From an uncultured Clostridia bacterium (lineage in GTDB: Bacteria; Bacillota; Clostridia; Christensenellales; Aristaeellaceae): a stretch of 51,492 nucleotides of DNA. The notes under the pieces were generated by a model. That model did not search any database, was not told where the DNA came from, and was given only the letters and a program-made list of their open reading frames with translations. The position numbers and the translations under genes were made by a program. Positions 8,247 through 16,101 of this stretch are shown here, one piece after another. The stretch covers positions 1 through 51,492 of the forward strand of contig CAKTXR010000017.1 of NCBI GenBank assembly GCA_934631025.1, given 5' to 3'. Position 1 is the first letter of the stretch, and each line of letters opens with the position of its first letter.

Positions 8247-8759
8247 ATGGTTACCGTAAAACGACAAAGGAAACGCAGCCTGGTCAATCCGCGCGGGCGG
8301 CAGGTCATCGCCGCGCTGAGCGCGCTGCTGGCGTTGGCTCTTATCGCGGGCGCGATCGCGCTGGTCGCGCTGATGCGCATGAACAGCCGCATGGAGGATC
8401 TGAACGGCTATATCGCCAAATCCATCCGCACGGACATCAATCAGGCCATACAGTGCTACGATACGCTGGAGCGCAGGGGCGACGACGCGGCCGCCGACGC
8501 GCTGGGCAGCATGAAGCGCTATATGTATTCGGCCTACGGCATGAACCGGCTGCTCGTCGAGGCGCGCGGCGAGCGATACGCGCTGCTGGATGCGTCGGCC
8601 TACAACAGCTTCCAGACCGCCGTGGGCGAATACGAGCGGCTGCTGGCCAACGGTCAGGCGACCGGCACGACCCGCGCGACGCTGGGCGACTGCGTGAAAT
8701 CCCTGCGCACTATGCTCGCCGCCCGCTTTGACGAGAGCGACAACCTGCTGCCGCAGTAG
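8247..8759 (+). CDS. Small single-span membrane protein of unknown function
   Basis: A 170-residue protein that I do not recognise. A basic N-terminus (M-V-T-V-K-R-Q-R-K-R) is followed by a strongly hydrophobic segment (about 21-43), then a soluble helical domain of about 125 residues rich in Ala, Arg and Leu, without cysteines apart from three scattered ones. This gives an inside-out topology with an external helical domain. Start chosen at ATG 8247 because GGAGGG at 8235-8240 is six bases upstream; longer frames reach back to 8088 but lack such a site. Stop is TAG, and a strong terminator follows at 8781, so it forms a single-gene unit. Confidence 0.75.
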   Translation: MVTVKRQRKRSLVNPRGRQVIAALSALLALALIAGAIALVALMRMNSRMEDLNGYIAKSIRTDINQAIQCYDTLERRGDDAAADALGSMKRYMYSAYGMNRLLVEARGERYALLDASAYNSFQTAVGEYERLLANGQATGTTRATLGDCVKSLRTMLAARFDESDNLLPQ

Positions 8760-8780
8760 CGTCGGCCGTCTATAAATCGA

Positions 8781-8816
8781 GCCTCCCGCATCGTTTCAAA
8801 GCGATTGTCGGGAGGC
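8781..8816. terminator. Hairpin terminator between convergent units
   Basis: GCCTCCCG at 8781-8788 pairs with CGGGAGGC at 8809-8816, with further partial pairing inside. It sits between the plus-strand membrane protein gene and the convergent small minus-strand gene, so it may serve both. Confidence 0.65.
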
Positions 8817-8830
8817 CCTTCCATGCGCGC

Positions 8831-8986
8831 TTACAGATCGTCCGCATCCTGCACGGGCTCCTCGTCGTAGAACGGATTGCCCGTCCAGCTGCCCTGCACG
8901 TCGCTGTGGAGCTGCTCGTCGCCGCCGGAAAATTCCTCAAGGGACTGCATGAGCTGCTTTTCCTGCTGTTTCTTCTTCTTGTCCAT
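8831..8986 (-). CDS. 51-residue acidic small protein, unknown function
   Basis: A short reading frame encoding MDKKKKQQEKQ followed by an acidic, low-hydrophobicity tail that ends D-A-D-D-L. It has a lysine-rich start and then ten-plus Asp/Glu residues, with no Cys and no membrane segment. GGGGTGA seven bases before the ATG is a workable ribosome site. It is the last gene in the same direction after mgtE and ttcA. The ribosome site lies in the 3' arm of a hairpin whose T-run abuts the start codon (see 8987-9018). I do not recognise a family; a small intracellular regulatory or structural role is possible but unproven. Confidence 0.5.
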   Translation of the reverse strand: MDKKKKQQEKQLMQSLEEFSGGDEQLHSDVQGSWTGNPFYDEEPVQDADDL

Positions 8987-9018
8987 AAAAAATCACCCCG
9001 TCGATAGCTTCGGCGGGG
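8987..9018 (-). promoter_or_regulatory. Hairpin plus T-run overlapping small-gene ribosome site
   Basis: On the minus strand CCCCG (9018-9014) pairs with CGGGG (9000-8996); TGA and six Ts (8992-8987) follow and the ATG of the 51-residue gene comes next. It can act as the ttcA terminator, as a structure hiding the GGGG ribosome site, or both. Confidence 0.45.
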
Positions 9019-9028
9019 CGCGCGTTTT

Positions 9029-9757
9029 TTATGCGTCGGGCTTCGGTTTGTCCCAGAGCGCGTACTGTGCGTCGTTGCGCAGCGCGGTCAGGAGCTGCTC
9101 GCGGGCGTTGGGCACGCTGCGGCAGATATGATCGAGCAGCGCCTTCATGTCCTCGCGCTTGGTGTAGCCGTTCGCCGGACAGGGCGAGGGCACGACGGGC
9201 AGGGACAGTGTCTTCACATAGTGGATGACGTCCTTTTCGGAGACGTAGATCATCGGGCGGATCTGCGTCATGCCGCTGCGGGTCAGGCGCGTCACCGGCT
9301 GGAAGGTGTGGATGCGCCCCTCATAGAGCATACTCATCAGCAGCGTTTCCAGCGCGTCGTCGCGGTGATGCCCCAGCGCCAGCTTGTTGAGACCGCGCTC
9401 GCTGCACAGATCGTTCAGCGCGCCGCGCCGCATTTTGGAGCAGAGCGCGCAGGGGTTCTTTTCGTGGCGCTCTTCAAAGACGATGCGGCCGATTTCCGTC
9501 TCGCGCACGGTGTAGGGTACGTCGATTTTCTCGCACAGCGCGCGGATGGGGGTGAGATCGAACGGCTCAAGCCCCGTGGTCAGCGTGACGGCCTCCAGCT
9601 CGAAGGGATGCGGGCTGAAGCGGCGGTAGAGCGAGAGCGCATAGAGCAGCAGCACGCTGTCCTTGCCGCCCGATACGCCCACGGCCACGCGGTCGCCGGA
9701 CTCGATCATATGATAGTCCTGATCGGCGCGGCGGATGCAGCCCAGAATTTCTTTCAT
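9029..9757 (-). CDS. ttcA: TtcA-like tRNA 2-thiocytidine synthetase (PP-loop ATPase)
   Basis: A 242-residue cytosolic enzyme predicted to adenylate C32 of certain tRNAs and replace its 2-oxo group with sulfur. The PP-loop SGGKDS is at 29-34. A C-x-x-C pair (C103, C106, in N-P-C-A-L-C) and a third cysteine near 193 (S-P-C-P-A) match the three-cysteine iron-sulfur site of the TtcA group. Length agrees with the short Gram-positive forms. Start at 9757, 19 bp after the mgtE stop, so it is read from the mgtE transcript. The link between magnesium transport and tRNA thiolation is probably only positional. Alternative: a related PP-loop tRNA-thiolation enzyme with a different target. Confidence 0.7.
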   Translation of the reverse strand: MKEILGCIRRADQDYHMIESGDRVAVGVSGGKDSVLLLYALSLYRRFSPHPFELEAVTLTTGLEPFDLTPIRALCEKIDVPYTVRETEIGRIVFEERHEKNPCALCSKMRRGALNDLCSERGLNKLALGHHRDDALETLLMSMLYEGRIHTFQPVTRLTRSGMTQIRPMIYVSEKDVIHYVKTLSLPVVPSPCPANGYTKREDMKALLDHICRSVPNAREQLLTALRNDAQYALWDKPKPDA

Positions 9758-9776
9758 GCGTGAGCGCGCTCCTTTA

Positions 9777-11159
9777 TCAGACGTGCATGACGGCGGTGGC
9801 GATGGAGAAGAGTATGGTCAGCGAGCAGGCGTCCACCAGCGTGGTGATGAGCGGGCTGGCCATCAGCGCCGGATCGAGATGCAGCTTGGAAGCCAGCAGC
9901 GGCAGCGTGCAGCCGATCGACTTGGCGATGAGTACGGTCAGGAACATGGCGACCGAGACCACCATGGTGACGGTGACGGTGTCGGCCGTTACGCCGGCGG
10001 TGAAGGAATAGAGCAGCAGCTGCCGGCCGATGTTGACCAGCATAAGCACGCCGCCCACCAGCAGCGCCACGCGCGCCTCGCGCCACCAGACCTTGAAAAT
10101 ATCCTTGAAGTGCACCTCGCCCAGCGCCAGGCCGCGGATGACCAGCGTCGAGGACTGGGAGCCGCAGTTTCCGCCGGTGTCCATCAGCATGGGCAGGCAG
10201 GCGGTCAGCAGCACGCCGAGCTTGCCGGTGTCGCTGAGCACATCCTCAAAGTGCGTGATGATCATGCCGGTGAACGTGGCCGAGATCATGAGGATGAGCA
10301 GCCACGGGATGCGGTTCTTGAACAGCGTGATGATGGGGGTCTTGAGATACTGATCGTCGGAGGGGAGCAGGCCGCCCATCATTTCGATGTCTTCGGTGTT
10401 CTCCTCTTCGATAACGTCCATGATGTCGTCGGCGGTGACGATACCCACCAGACGGTTTTCGTTGTCCACGACGGGGATGCTCATCAGGTCATACTTGCGC
10501 ACCGTGTCGGCGACGACCTCCTGATCGTCCAGCGTCTTGACGGAGATGACGTTGGTCTCCATGATTTCGGAAACCGGCTTATCCTCGTCGGCCATGATCA
10601 GGTGCCGCAGCGCGAGCGTGCCCACCAGATGGCGTTCGCTGTCGATGATATAGCAGGTGTAGATGGTCTCCTTGTCAAGGCCGGTCTTGCGCAGCGATTC
10701 CATCGCCTGGCGCACGGTCATGGAGTTGTGGAACTCGGCGAACTCGATGGTCATGATCGAACCGGCCGAGTTTTCCGGATATTTAAGGAACTGATTGATC
10801 AGCGCGCGCTTTGTGGGATCGGTGTTCTGCAGGACGCGCTTGACGACCGACGCGGGCAGCTCCTCGAGGAAGTCGACCGCGTCGTCCAGGAACATTTCGT
10901 CCAGCAGGGAATGGATTTCGCCGTCGCCGATCAGCGTGACCAGCTGCTGCTGCTGCTCGCTGTCGATATAGGCGAACACTTCCGCCGCGATGTCCTTGGG
11001 CAGTATGCGGAACACCATCAGCAGCTTTTCGCTCTCAAGGCTCTCCATAAACGAGGCGATGTCGACCACGTTGAGCATGAGCAGCGCGCCGCGCAGTTCA
11101 TTTTTCTTATTGCCGTCCACCAGCTGCATCAGCCGGCTGTGAATGATTTCGCGATCCAT
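9777..11159 (-). CDS. mgtE: Magnesium transporter MgtE
   Basis: A 460-residue inner-membrane Mg2+ channel. The N-domain of helical repeats (about 1-130) and a CBS-domain pair (about 135-255) form the cytosolic magnesium sensor. A connecting helix and about five membrane spans follow from 285 to the end. The pore signature M-D-T-G-G-N-C-G-S-Q followed by T-L-V-I-R-G-L-A-L-G-E, and D-P-A-L-M-A-S-P-L-I-T later, are diagnostic. Start ATG at 11159 is preceded by AAAGGAGG at correct spacing; an upstream extension is not needed. It heads the transcript mgtE-ttcA-small gene. A consensus promoter lies about 330 bp upstream with a structured leader and intrinsic terminator between, so expression is very likely controlled by transcription attenuation. 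Confidence 0.93.
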   Translation of the reverse strand: MDREIIHSRLMQLVDGNKKNELRGALLMLNVVDIASFMESLESEKLLMVFRILPKDIAAEVFAYIDSEQQQQLVTLIGDGEIHSLLDEMFLDDAVDFLEELPASVVKRVLQNTDPTKRALINQFLKYPENSAGSIMTIEFAEFHNSMTVRQAMESLRKTGLDKETIYTCYIIDSERHLVGTLALRHLIMADEDKPVSEIMETNVISVKTLDDQEVVADTVRKYDLMSIPVVDNENRLVGIVTADDIMDVIEEENTEDIEMMGGLLPSDDQYLKTPIITLFKNRIPWLLILMISATFTGMIITHFEDVLSDTGKLGVLLTACLPMLMDTGGNCGSQSSTLVIRGLALGEVHFKDIFKVWWREARVALLVGGVLMLVNIGRQLLLYSFTAGVTADTVTVTMVVSVAMFLTVLIAKSIGCTLPLLASKLHLDPALMASPLITTLVDACSLTILFSIATAVMHV

Positions 11160-11225
11160 GGGAAAACGCCCTCCTTTCATGTGTGCGGCGATCGAGATTG
11201 AAATCTCGATTGCCAAAATCGCAAC

Positions 11226-11257
11226 GAAAAACAAGACACACCATGCGGCTGTGTCTT
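11226..11257 (-). terminator. Intrinsic terminator inside mgtE leader
   Basis: AAGACACA (11257-11250 on the minus strand reading) pairs perfectly with TGTGTCTT (11240-11233); GTTTTTC follows. It is upstream of mgtE and downstream of its promoter, the hallmark of an attenuated leader. Confidence 0.75.
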
Positions 11258-11349
11258 TGGCGCTATGCGATGTGATGAAAGAAGACGATATAATGAAGAG
11301 CGATCGCGCGCGTCAGGGCCTGCCCGTCAGACGGCGGCCGTGAGCGCCC

Positions 11350-11460
11350 TTTCAGAAACGTGCGCAGTGAAAACCGGATGCGCACGCGCGTCTACTTCGA
11401 TACACGCCTTCGACCATCGAGCATCTACCGCCAACGTCCATCCGGCTCCACCTCCTGAAA
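11350..11460 (-). ncRNA. Structured leader RNA, candidate riboswitch of mgtE
   Basis: In RNA sense, a closing helix UUUCAG/CUGAAA (11460-11455 with 11355-11350) encloses two hairpins: a 5-bp stem (11420-11416 with 11401-11397) and a 7-bp stem GUGCGCA/UGCGCAC (11385-11379 with 11366-11360). The loop of the second hairpin contains AUCCGG-complementary bases that can pair with CCGGAU at 11445-11440, a possible pseudoknot. A terminator follows at 11226. Position argues for metal-ion sensing. I do not find the conserved M-box (ykoK) strings that I remember, so the class is unassigned. Confidence 0.5.
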
Positions 11461-11491
11461 AATGGCTTAAGTGAATTGGAATCTACTATTA

Positions 11492-11520
11492 AGAATACAA
11501 CCGGCGCGGCCCCTTGTCAA
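11492..11520 (-). promoter_or_regulatory. Sigma-A promoter of mgtE operon
   Basis: Minus-strand TTGACA (11520-11515), 17-bp spacer, TATTCT (11497-11492). Transcription would start near 11485, giving a leader of about 325 nt before the mgtE start codon. Confidence 0.75.
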
Positions 11521-11686
11521 GTCGCCGCGCCGATTGGCTTTATGCGCATACGGACGCGTAAATTATGAATATTCGCGTCAGAATGATGTAAAAGCGGTGG
11601 ATTTCTGTGAAAGACGCGCATAATCATGCAAATCGCTTTGATTTTAGCATGGGCGCTTTCCCTAAATTTTATGTGTGGCGCGCGCG

Positions 11687-13117
11687 TTAAATGTCCCTGA
11701 GCGCCTCGTCCAGCGCCAGCGTCATGGCGGCGATCATCGCGCTGGCGCGCACAAAGCCGTCGATGCAGATGAATTCGTCCGGCGCGTGGCATTCGCCGTG
11801 TCCGGCGGGCAGGTTCAGCACGTGCGCGTCGCCGCCCATGGTCGTGCCCACGGTGAAGGCGTTGGGCAGATATTTGCAATAGGTGCCGCCGCCCATGTAG
11901 TAGGGGCGCGCGTCCGGATTGCCGCTGGCCGCGCGGAAGGTTTCGAGCAGCGCCTGCGCGAGCGGATGCTCCTCGGGAATGGTGAAGGCGGAGGAGTCGC
12001 CGTGAATGCCGATGGAGAAGCCGTGCGCGCCGAACCATTCGCGCAGCTTTGCCGTGATTTCCGCGCCGGAAACGTGCTCGCCGTGCCGGATGTCCAGCGT
12101 GAACATGAAGCGGCCGTTTTCCGTGCGCGCGATGCCGTTGGCCACGGTCAGATCGCCCAGCATGCCGTCGTGATCGGCCACGCCCAGCGCCGTGCCGTTC
12201 GTATCCGAAAGCGCGAGGGCGACTGCGCCCAGCACGCCGCGGTCATGGGTGCTCAGAGCGTCGCACTCTTCAAGGAGCGTACACAGCCGGCGCAGCGCGC
12301 TGTCGCCCTGATGCGGATTGGCCGCGTGCGACGCGACGCCCTTCACGTCCAGCCGCAGCGCGTCGCCCTCGTCGGTTACGCTCAGCCACGGCAGGGTATG
12401 CGCGTTCAACCAGCTCGCGAGCGCGCCGCTCTTTTTCACGTGCGCGGTCAGCTCGGCCATGACGGTGTTGTAGGCCTCGCCGCCGTTCAGCGAGAGCACG
12501 TCGGACAGCGGCGCGTCAAGCGAAATGTCAAGCCGCAGTATGCCGCGCTCGCCCAGCGAGACGGGGAAGCCGCCGTCGGGCACGAGCGACGCGTCGGGCA
12601 GCGGCTGCTCGCGGGTAAAGGCGCGCAGATCGGCCATGCCGCTCTCCTCGTTCGCGCCCATGAACACGGTGACGCGGCTTTCGAGCGACAGATTGAGTTC
12701 GCGCACGCCCTTGAGCAGATACAGCGCGGCGATTGCGCCGCTCTTGTCGTCGCTTACGCCGCGGCCGATGAGAAAGCCGTCCCTTTCGATCATGTCGAAC
12801 GGGCGGGTCAGCAGCCAGTCGGCCTCGTTGACCGGCACCACGTCCACATGGGCGAAGATGCCGATGTTCTTTTCGCCCGCGCCGAAATGGGCGAGGATAT
12901 AGCCGCTCGCGTTGTGCTCGGTCACGTCAAAGCCGTTTTCGCGGTAGAGCGCGGCGGCTTCGCGCAGGGCGTTGTCGTATTCGCGGCCGAACGGCATATC
13001 GGTTTCGGCGGCGGAGCGCACCGAGGGCACGCGGCACAGCCGGATGAGATCGTGCGCCATGTCGGCCTGATGGGCGCGCATATACTGGAGGATCGCTTCG
13101 TAATGGGCAGCGTTCAT
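11687..13117 (-). CDS. M20 family dipeptidase (PepV/Sapep-like)
   Basis: A 476-residue cytosolic di-zinc metallopeptidase. The M20 metal ligands are visible: H90 and D92 in F-A-H-V-D-V-V-P, the bridging aspartate in G-R-G-V-S-D-D-K-S-G near 123, catalytic E157 with E158 in N-E-E-S-G, then a distal His near 445 in G-G-D-A-H. A long lid domain occupies roughly 180-380 as in PepV, which cleaves Xaa-dipeptides and beta-alanyl dipeptides. It is third in a compact minus-strand cluster (serine hydrolase, TfoX-N protein, this gene; gaps 21 and 25 bp), so co-transcription is likely. The ribosome site is AAAGGAC-like, weak. No clear terminator was seen after the stop. Confidence 0.85.
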   Translation of the reverse strand: MNAAHYEAILQYMRAHQADMAHDLIRLCRVPSVRSAAETDMPFGREYDNALREAAALYRENGFDVTEHNASGYILAHFGAGEKNIGIFAHVDVVPVNEADWLLTRPFDMIERDGFLIGRGVSDDKSGAIAALYLLKGVRELNLSLESRVTVFMGANEESGMADLRAFTREQPLPDASLVPDGGFPVSLGERGILRLDISLDAPLSDVLSLNGGEAYNTVMAELTAHVKKSGALASWLNAHTLPWLSVTDEGDALRLDVKGVASHAANPHQGDSALRRLCTLLEECDALSTHDRGVLGAVALALSDTNGTALGVADHDGMLGDLTVANGIARTENGRFMFTLDIRHGEHVSGAEITAKLREWFGAHGFSIGIHGDSSAFTIPEEHPLAQALLETFRAASGNPDARPYYMGGGTYCKYLPNAFTVGTTMGGDAHVLNLPAGHGECHAPDEFICIDGFVRASAMIAAMTLALDEALRDI

Positions 13118-13142
13118 GGTGAAAAGTCCTTTCTCTGAACGA

Positions 13143-13457
13143 TTACTTTTTGGGCTTGGGCGCGGGCAGATCGTCGTACAGGGCGTTAAACAGGTCGGCT
13201 AGTGCCGCTCTGTTGTCCACCTCGTCGACCAGCAGCATGGCCTTCGCGCCCTCGTAGGGCAGCTCGAGCGCGGCCTGCGGCATGAGCGCGCGCGCCGATT
13301 TCGTCGGCTTGACGAGCAGCCGATCGTCGTAAATGCCGCCCACCACCTTGCCGCGATAATAGAGGATGTATTCGCTCATCATGGCGCGGAAGGCGATTTC
13401 GTCAAGCTCGGACAGCTGATCCAGTATGAATTGAAGATAGCTTTTGCTGGAAGGCAT
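13143..13457 (-). CDS. TfoX/Sxy N-terminal domain protein
   Basis: A 104-residue protein matching the TfoX N-terminal domain alone: an initial helix (S-S-K-S-Y-L-Q-F-I-L-D-Q-L), the M-M-S-E-Y-I-L-Y-Y-R-G-K-V-V-G-G strand pair near 26-41, then L-L-V-K-P-T near 47. In gamma-proteobacteria the full-length protein controls competence; in Clostridia the stand-alone N-domain is common and its role is unknown. The C-terminus is lysine/proline rich. AAAGGAAC lies ahead of the ATG. It sits between a serine hydrolase and a dipeptidase with short gaps, consistent with one transcript, but nothing in the context explains its job. Confidence 0.8.
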   Translation of the reverse strand: MPSSKSYLQFILDQLSELDEIAFRAMMSEYILYYRGKVVGGIYDDRLLVKPTKSARALMPQAALELPYEGAKAMLLVDEVDNRAALADLFNALYDDLPAPKPKK

Positions 13458-13478
13458 TGCTTGTTCCTTTCCCTGCGG

Positions 13479-14339
13479 TTAATCGCGATAGGCGTGAACC
13501 CAGCCGATGAGCGGCTTCATGTCGCCGGTATCGAACGAGTGCCACGCCACGGCGCGGTCCTGATCGGGCAGCCCCATCAGCAGCTGGCCGTTCATGCCGC
13601 CCTTGGCGAAGCCGCTCGCGCCGCTGCGGTTGAAGCCGTATTCGCGCTCGAGCGAAAGGGCGATCCACTCCTTTGAGAGCAGCCGTTGACCCCGCCACAG
13701 CCCGTCGTCCATGTACAGTCGGGCCAGCCTGGCGGTGTCCGCGCTGCCGGTGTACAGGCCGGTTGCGCCCATGGCATAACCCTGCGGGCAATGGCTGAAC
13801 GCCATCTCGCGGAAGCCCAGCGGCAGCAGCAGCGCGCGCCAGAGGAAATCGTCCAGCGCGCAGCCGGTCTTTTCAGTCACGGCGCGGGAGAGCAGATAGT
13901 AGGCCGCGTCGCTGTAGCGGTATTCCGCGCCGGGCGCGAAGGCGAGCGTCGTATTGAACAGATACGCCAGATAATCGCCGCCGGTGACGGGATTGAGATC
14001 GGCGACGTCGATGTCCAGATAGCCGCTCGGGAAGCCCGCGCGGTGGCGCAGCAGATGATCGATCGTCATGTCCTCCCAGCGCTCGTCGTAGCGCGCGGGC
14101 ATGAAGCGGCGCAGTATGTCCGCGATATGGTCGTCGGGGCGGATCAGGCCGCGGTCGTACGCCAGCCCGACGGCCGCCGCGGTGAACGCCTTGGCGACGG
14201 AATAGCCGTTCTGGCAGACGCCGCACGGCTGGAGCGTCAGTTCTTCGGACTCGCCGCCGCGCCGAACCTCGGCGATGCGCAGCACATTGAGATGAAGGCG
14301 CGCAATTTCGCGCGCCATGTCGTTGAGAAAGCGGCTCAT
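13479..14339 (-). CDS. Serine hydrolase, beta-lactamase/class C family
   Basis: A 286-residue protein of the penicillin-binding protein-like serine hydrolase fold. The nucleophile motif S-V-A-K is at 47-50, following N-G-Y. The second motif reads Y-S-D near 142-144 (usually Y-x-N, and Y-S-D is common in this group). The helical H-R-A-G-F-P-S-G segment near 99 is typical of the esterase/beta-lactamase-like set. Towards the end, K-G-G-M-N-G near 246 is the likely third motif. There is no signal peptide, so it probably acts inside the cell as an esterase, amidase or D-amino-acid hydrolase rather than as a lactamase. AGGAGG precedes the start; it heads the three-gene cluster with the TfoX-N protein and dipeptidase. 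Confidence 0.8.
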   Translation of the reverse strand: MSRFLNDMAREIARLHLNVLRIAEVRRGGESEELTLQPCGVCQNGYSVAKAFTAAAVGLAYDRGLIRPDDHIADILRRFMPARYDERWEDMTIDHLLRHRAGFPSGYLDIDVADLNPVTGGDYLAYLFNTTLAFAPGAEYRYSDAAYYLLSRAVTEKTGCALDDFLWRALLLPLGFREMAFSHCPQGYAMGATGLYTGSADTARLARLYMDDGLWRGQRLLSKEWIALSLEREYGFNRSGASGFAKGGMNGQLLMGLPDQDRAVAWHSFDTGDMKPLIGWVHAYRD

Positions 14340-14474
14340 GCGTTGATTTCCTCCTGTCGTTGAATGGGGCGTTGTTGCTGGAGTGTCTCTGAAGAATTTT
14401 TTCGACGACTGTTCCGGCGTTGAAATTCCTCGATTCAGCGCCGTTGAGCCTTCGGGATTTTGAACTGAACTGAC

Positions 14475-14493
14475 AAAAAATCCGCTCGGATTT
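14475..14493 (-). terminator. Short terminator after SGNH hydrolase gene
   Basis: Minus-strand AAATCC-GAGC-GGATTT followed by further Ts, about 80 bp beyond the SGNH hydrolase stop. The stem is short (6 bp) but the T-run is good. Confidence 0.45.
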
Positions 14494-14571
14494 GCCGCGT
14501 TCCCTTTTTCAAATGCACTGCGGCGAAGCGGATGGACGCGCTGGAGCGCCGCCGGTTCTGCATGGTTCGCG

Positions 14572-15588
14572 CTACGCGCCCAGCGTCTCGCGGATGATCC
14601 GCGCCAGATTGGCCGCCATGACCTCGTGGCCGCGGATGTTGGGATGCGTGAAATCGCCGCTCAGTCCGGCGCTGCCCAGCGTCTGAATATCGCGTCCGTC
14701 GACGGCGAACGCGCCGTATTCCCGCGCGGCGGCCTTGACGATGCGGCGGAAGGCGTCGGCCTTGTCGCTGCCGTCCAGATCGCCCTGATAATAGAATATA
14801 TCGATGCAGAACACCGGCTTTTCGGGGTTCTTCTGGACGACGGTTTTGACGAAATACCGAACGCGCGCGGCAAATTCCTCCTCGCTCATGTCGAGCGAAT
14901 TGATGCCCATTTCCAGCACGGCGATATCCCAGTCGCCCCGCGCGGCCAGCCAGTCGGCCATTGCGCCCTCCATGCGCGCCGAGCCGGCATAGCCCATGTT
15001 GATGAGATCCATATTGAGCGCTTCGGCGGTGCGGAAGGCGTAGCTGCCCGGCGGGAGCAGCGACAGCGAGCCGTGCGTGATGGAGGAGCCGTAGATCATC
15101 AGCCGCTTTTCCGGCAGATGTGCGGGATCAGGCGGGCAGACCGCGCCGCTCGCGCCGAAAATCTCGTAGGACGAGACGGGCAGCAGCAGCCGCACGACGT
15201 GCGGATCGAACGGATAGCCGTTCTCGCGGTGGATGCGCTCGAGCAGCGGCATATTGGCGGGCGGCGCGACGTGTATGCGCGTCCTTTCGGTAAACACGAC
15301 CTTGAGCGCTTCCTGCCACGGCGCGCCCATGCTGCCGTAGTAGACCGGAATGACGCGCGCGGACGGCGCTGGATCGGCGCTGTTGATGCGCAGGTCGATA
15401 TCCGCGCCCTCCTCGCCGGTGATTTCAAAGCGCAGCTCAACGCCGGTGCCGCCCCTGTTCAGGCGTTGGCCCTGCGCGCCGAGGTGCTCGCTGACGGCCT
15501 TGGGCGCGCGATACATGATGTAGCCCTCGCCGTCCGGATTTTTCTCGATTTCGGAAACGTTGTACAGCTCGATGTTCTGGAAAATCAT
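14572..15588 (-). CDS. Two-domain SGNH hydrolase (putative carbohydrate esterase)
   Basis: A 338-residue protein with no signal peptide. The first 150 residues look like a beta-sandwich domain (many short beta strands, V-E-L-R-F-E-I near 53), as found before SGNH domains in carbohydrate esterases. The catalytic domain begins near 158: block I I-Y-G-S-S-I-T-H-G near 161-169 carries the nucleophile Ser, block III reads M-G-I-N-S near 228 (Gly-x-Asn), and block V D-F-T-H-P-N near 311 supplies Asp and His. Start at ATG 15588 with AAAGGA upstream; the frame is open a further 99 codons but without support. Deacetylation of sugars or glycans is the most likely activity, by family and by its glycosidase neighbours. 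Confidence 0.8.
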   Translation of the reverse strand: MIFQNIELYNVSEIEKNPDGEGYIMYRAPKAVSEHLGAQGQRLNRGGTGVELRFEITGEEGADIDLRINSADPAPSARVIPVYYGSMGAPWQEALKVVFTERTRIHVAPPANMPLLERIHRENGYPFDPHVVRLLLPVSSYEIFGASGAVCPPDPAHLPEKRLMIYGSSITHGSLSLLPPGSYAFRTAEALNMDLINMGYAGSARMEGAMADWLAARGDWDIAVLEMGINSLDMSEEEFAARVRYFVKTVVQKNPEKPVFCIDIFYYQGDLDGSDKADAFRRIVKAAAREYGAFAVDGRDIQTLGSAGLSGDFTHPNIRGHEVMAANLARIIRETLGA

Positions 15589-15678
15589 GCGGTATGCAGT
15601 CCTTTCATGAAGAGTGAGACGATGCCGGTCAGGGGGGCGCGGCGTATGGCGCAGTCGCGGCAATCGCTGTACGGTGCT

Positions 15679-15739
15679 GTCCTTTTCGCATTGGTGATCA
15701 GCGCAATTCGCGGGGAAGTTCAGCACGTTGGGTGCGGCG
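15679..15739. repeat. Imperfect direct repeat, copy 1
   Basis: A 61-bp copy whose core, TTCGCATTGG then GATCAGCGCAATTCGCGG, is nearly identical to 15874-15934; the later part (AGTTCAG...GTTGG.TG.GGCG) is about 80% alike. Noncoding as far as I can see. Confidence 0.7.
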
Positions 15740-15873
15740 GTCAGTTTCGGGCGCGTCTGTCGCAGCATAGGGAGGTCGGATGCGCCGGTAGAGTGACTCG
15801 CGTTTTCGCACGGCCTGCCTTTTAGCGCGGGAAGAGCCGCCATGACGGAGCGTGTTAATGCCGATGCTGCGCC

Positions 15874-15934
15874 GTCCTTTCGCATTGGCGATCAGCGCAA
15901 TTCGCGGAGTGAGTTCAGTGTGTTGGATGTGGCG
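15874..15934. repeat. Imperfect direct repeat, copy 2
   Basis: Second copy of the repeat at 15679-15739, 195 bp downstream in the same orientation, differing by scattered substitutions and one-base indels. Confidence 0.7.
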
Positions 15935-16101
15935 ATACATGGCCGCCACGAAGGGCGGGGCGTGCGATGCGCGCGGCGGTTGGTCTGTCTTTTTATGGAA
16001 AAATGCCCGACTGTCTGCGCATTGCCGGCGCTCCTATCCTGCCGCGATAAAGACCAGCGGGCGGAACGCGGAAAAGCGTCCCATCCCGCCGGAAAACGTG
16101 C

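Larger units (their letters stand above)
15589..16101. other. Intergenic stretch holding an imperfect direct repeat
   Basis: About 510 bp between the SGNH hydrolase start and the GH2 stop, both on the minus strand. It contains two copies of a ~60-bp sequence (15679-15739 and 15874-15934). Open frames through it have no ribosome site and unconvincing composition. A promoter for the SGNH gene must lie here but I cannot place it. Confidence 0.45.

Noticed and set aside
7818..8267. 149-codon minus-strand open frame upstream of the DUF1287 gene
   Set aside because: No ribosome site, no domain character, and it overlaps the start of the small membrane protein gene and the divergent promoter region.
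11350..11460. M-box (ykoK) magnesium riboswitch
   Set aside because: Position fits, but the conserved M-box strings that I recall were not found, so I describe it only as an unclassified structured leader.
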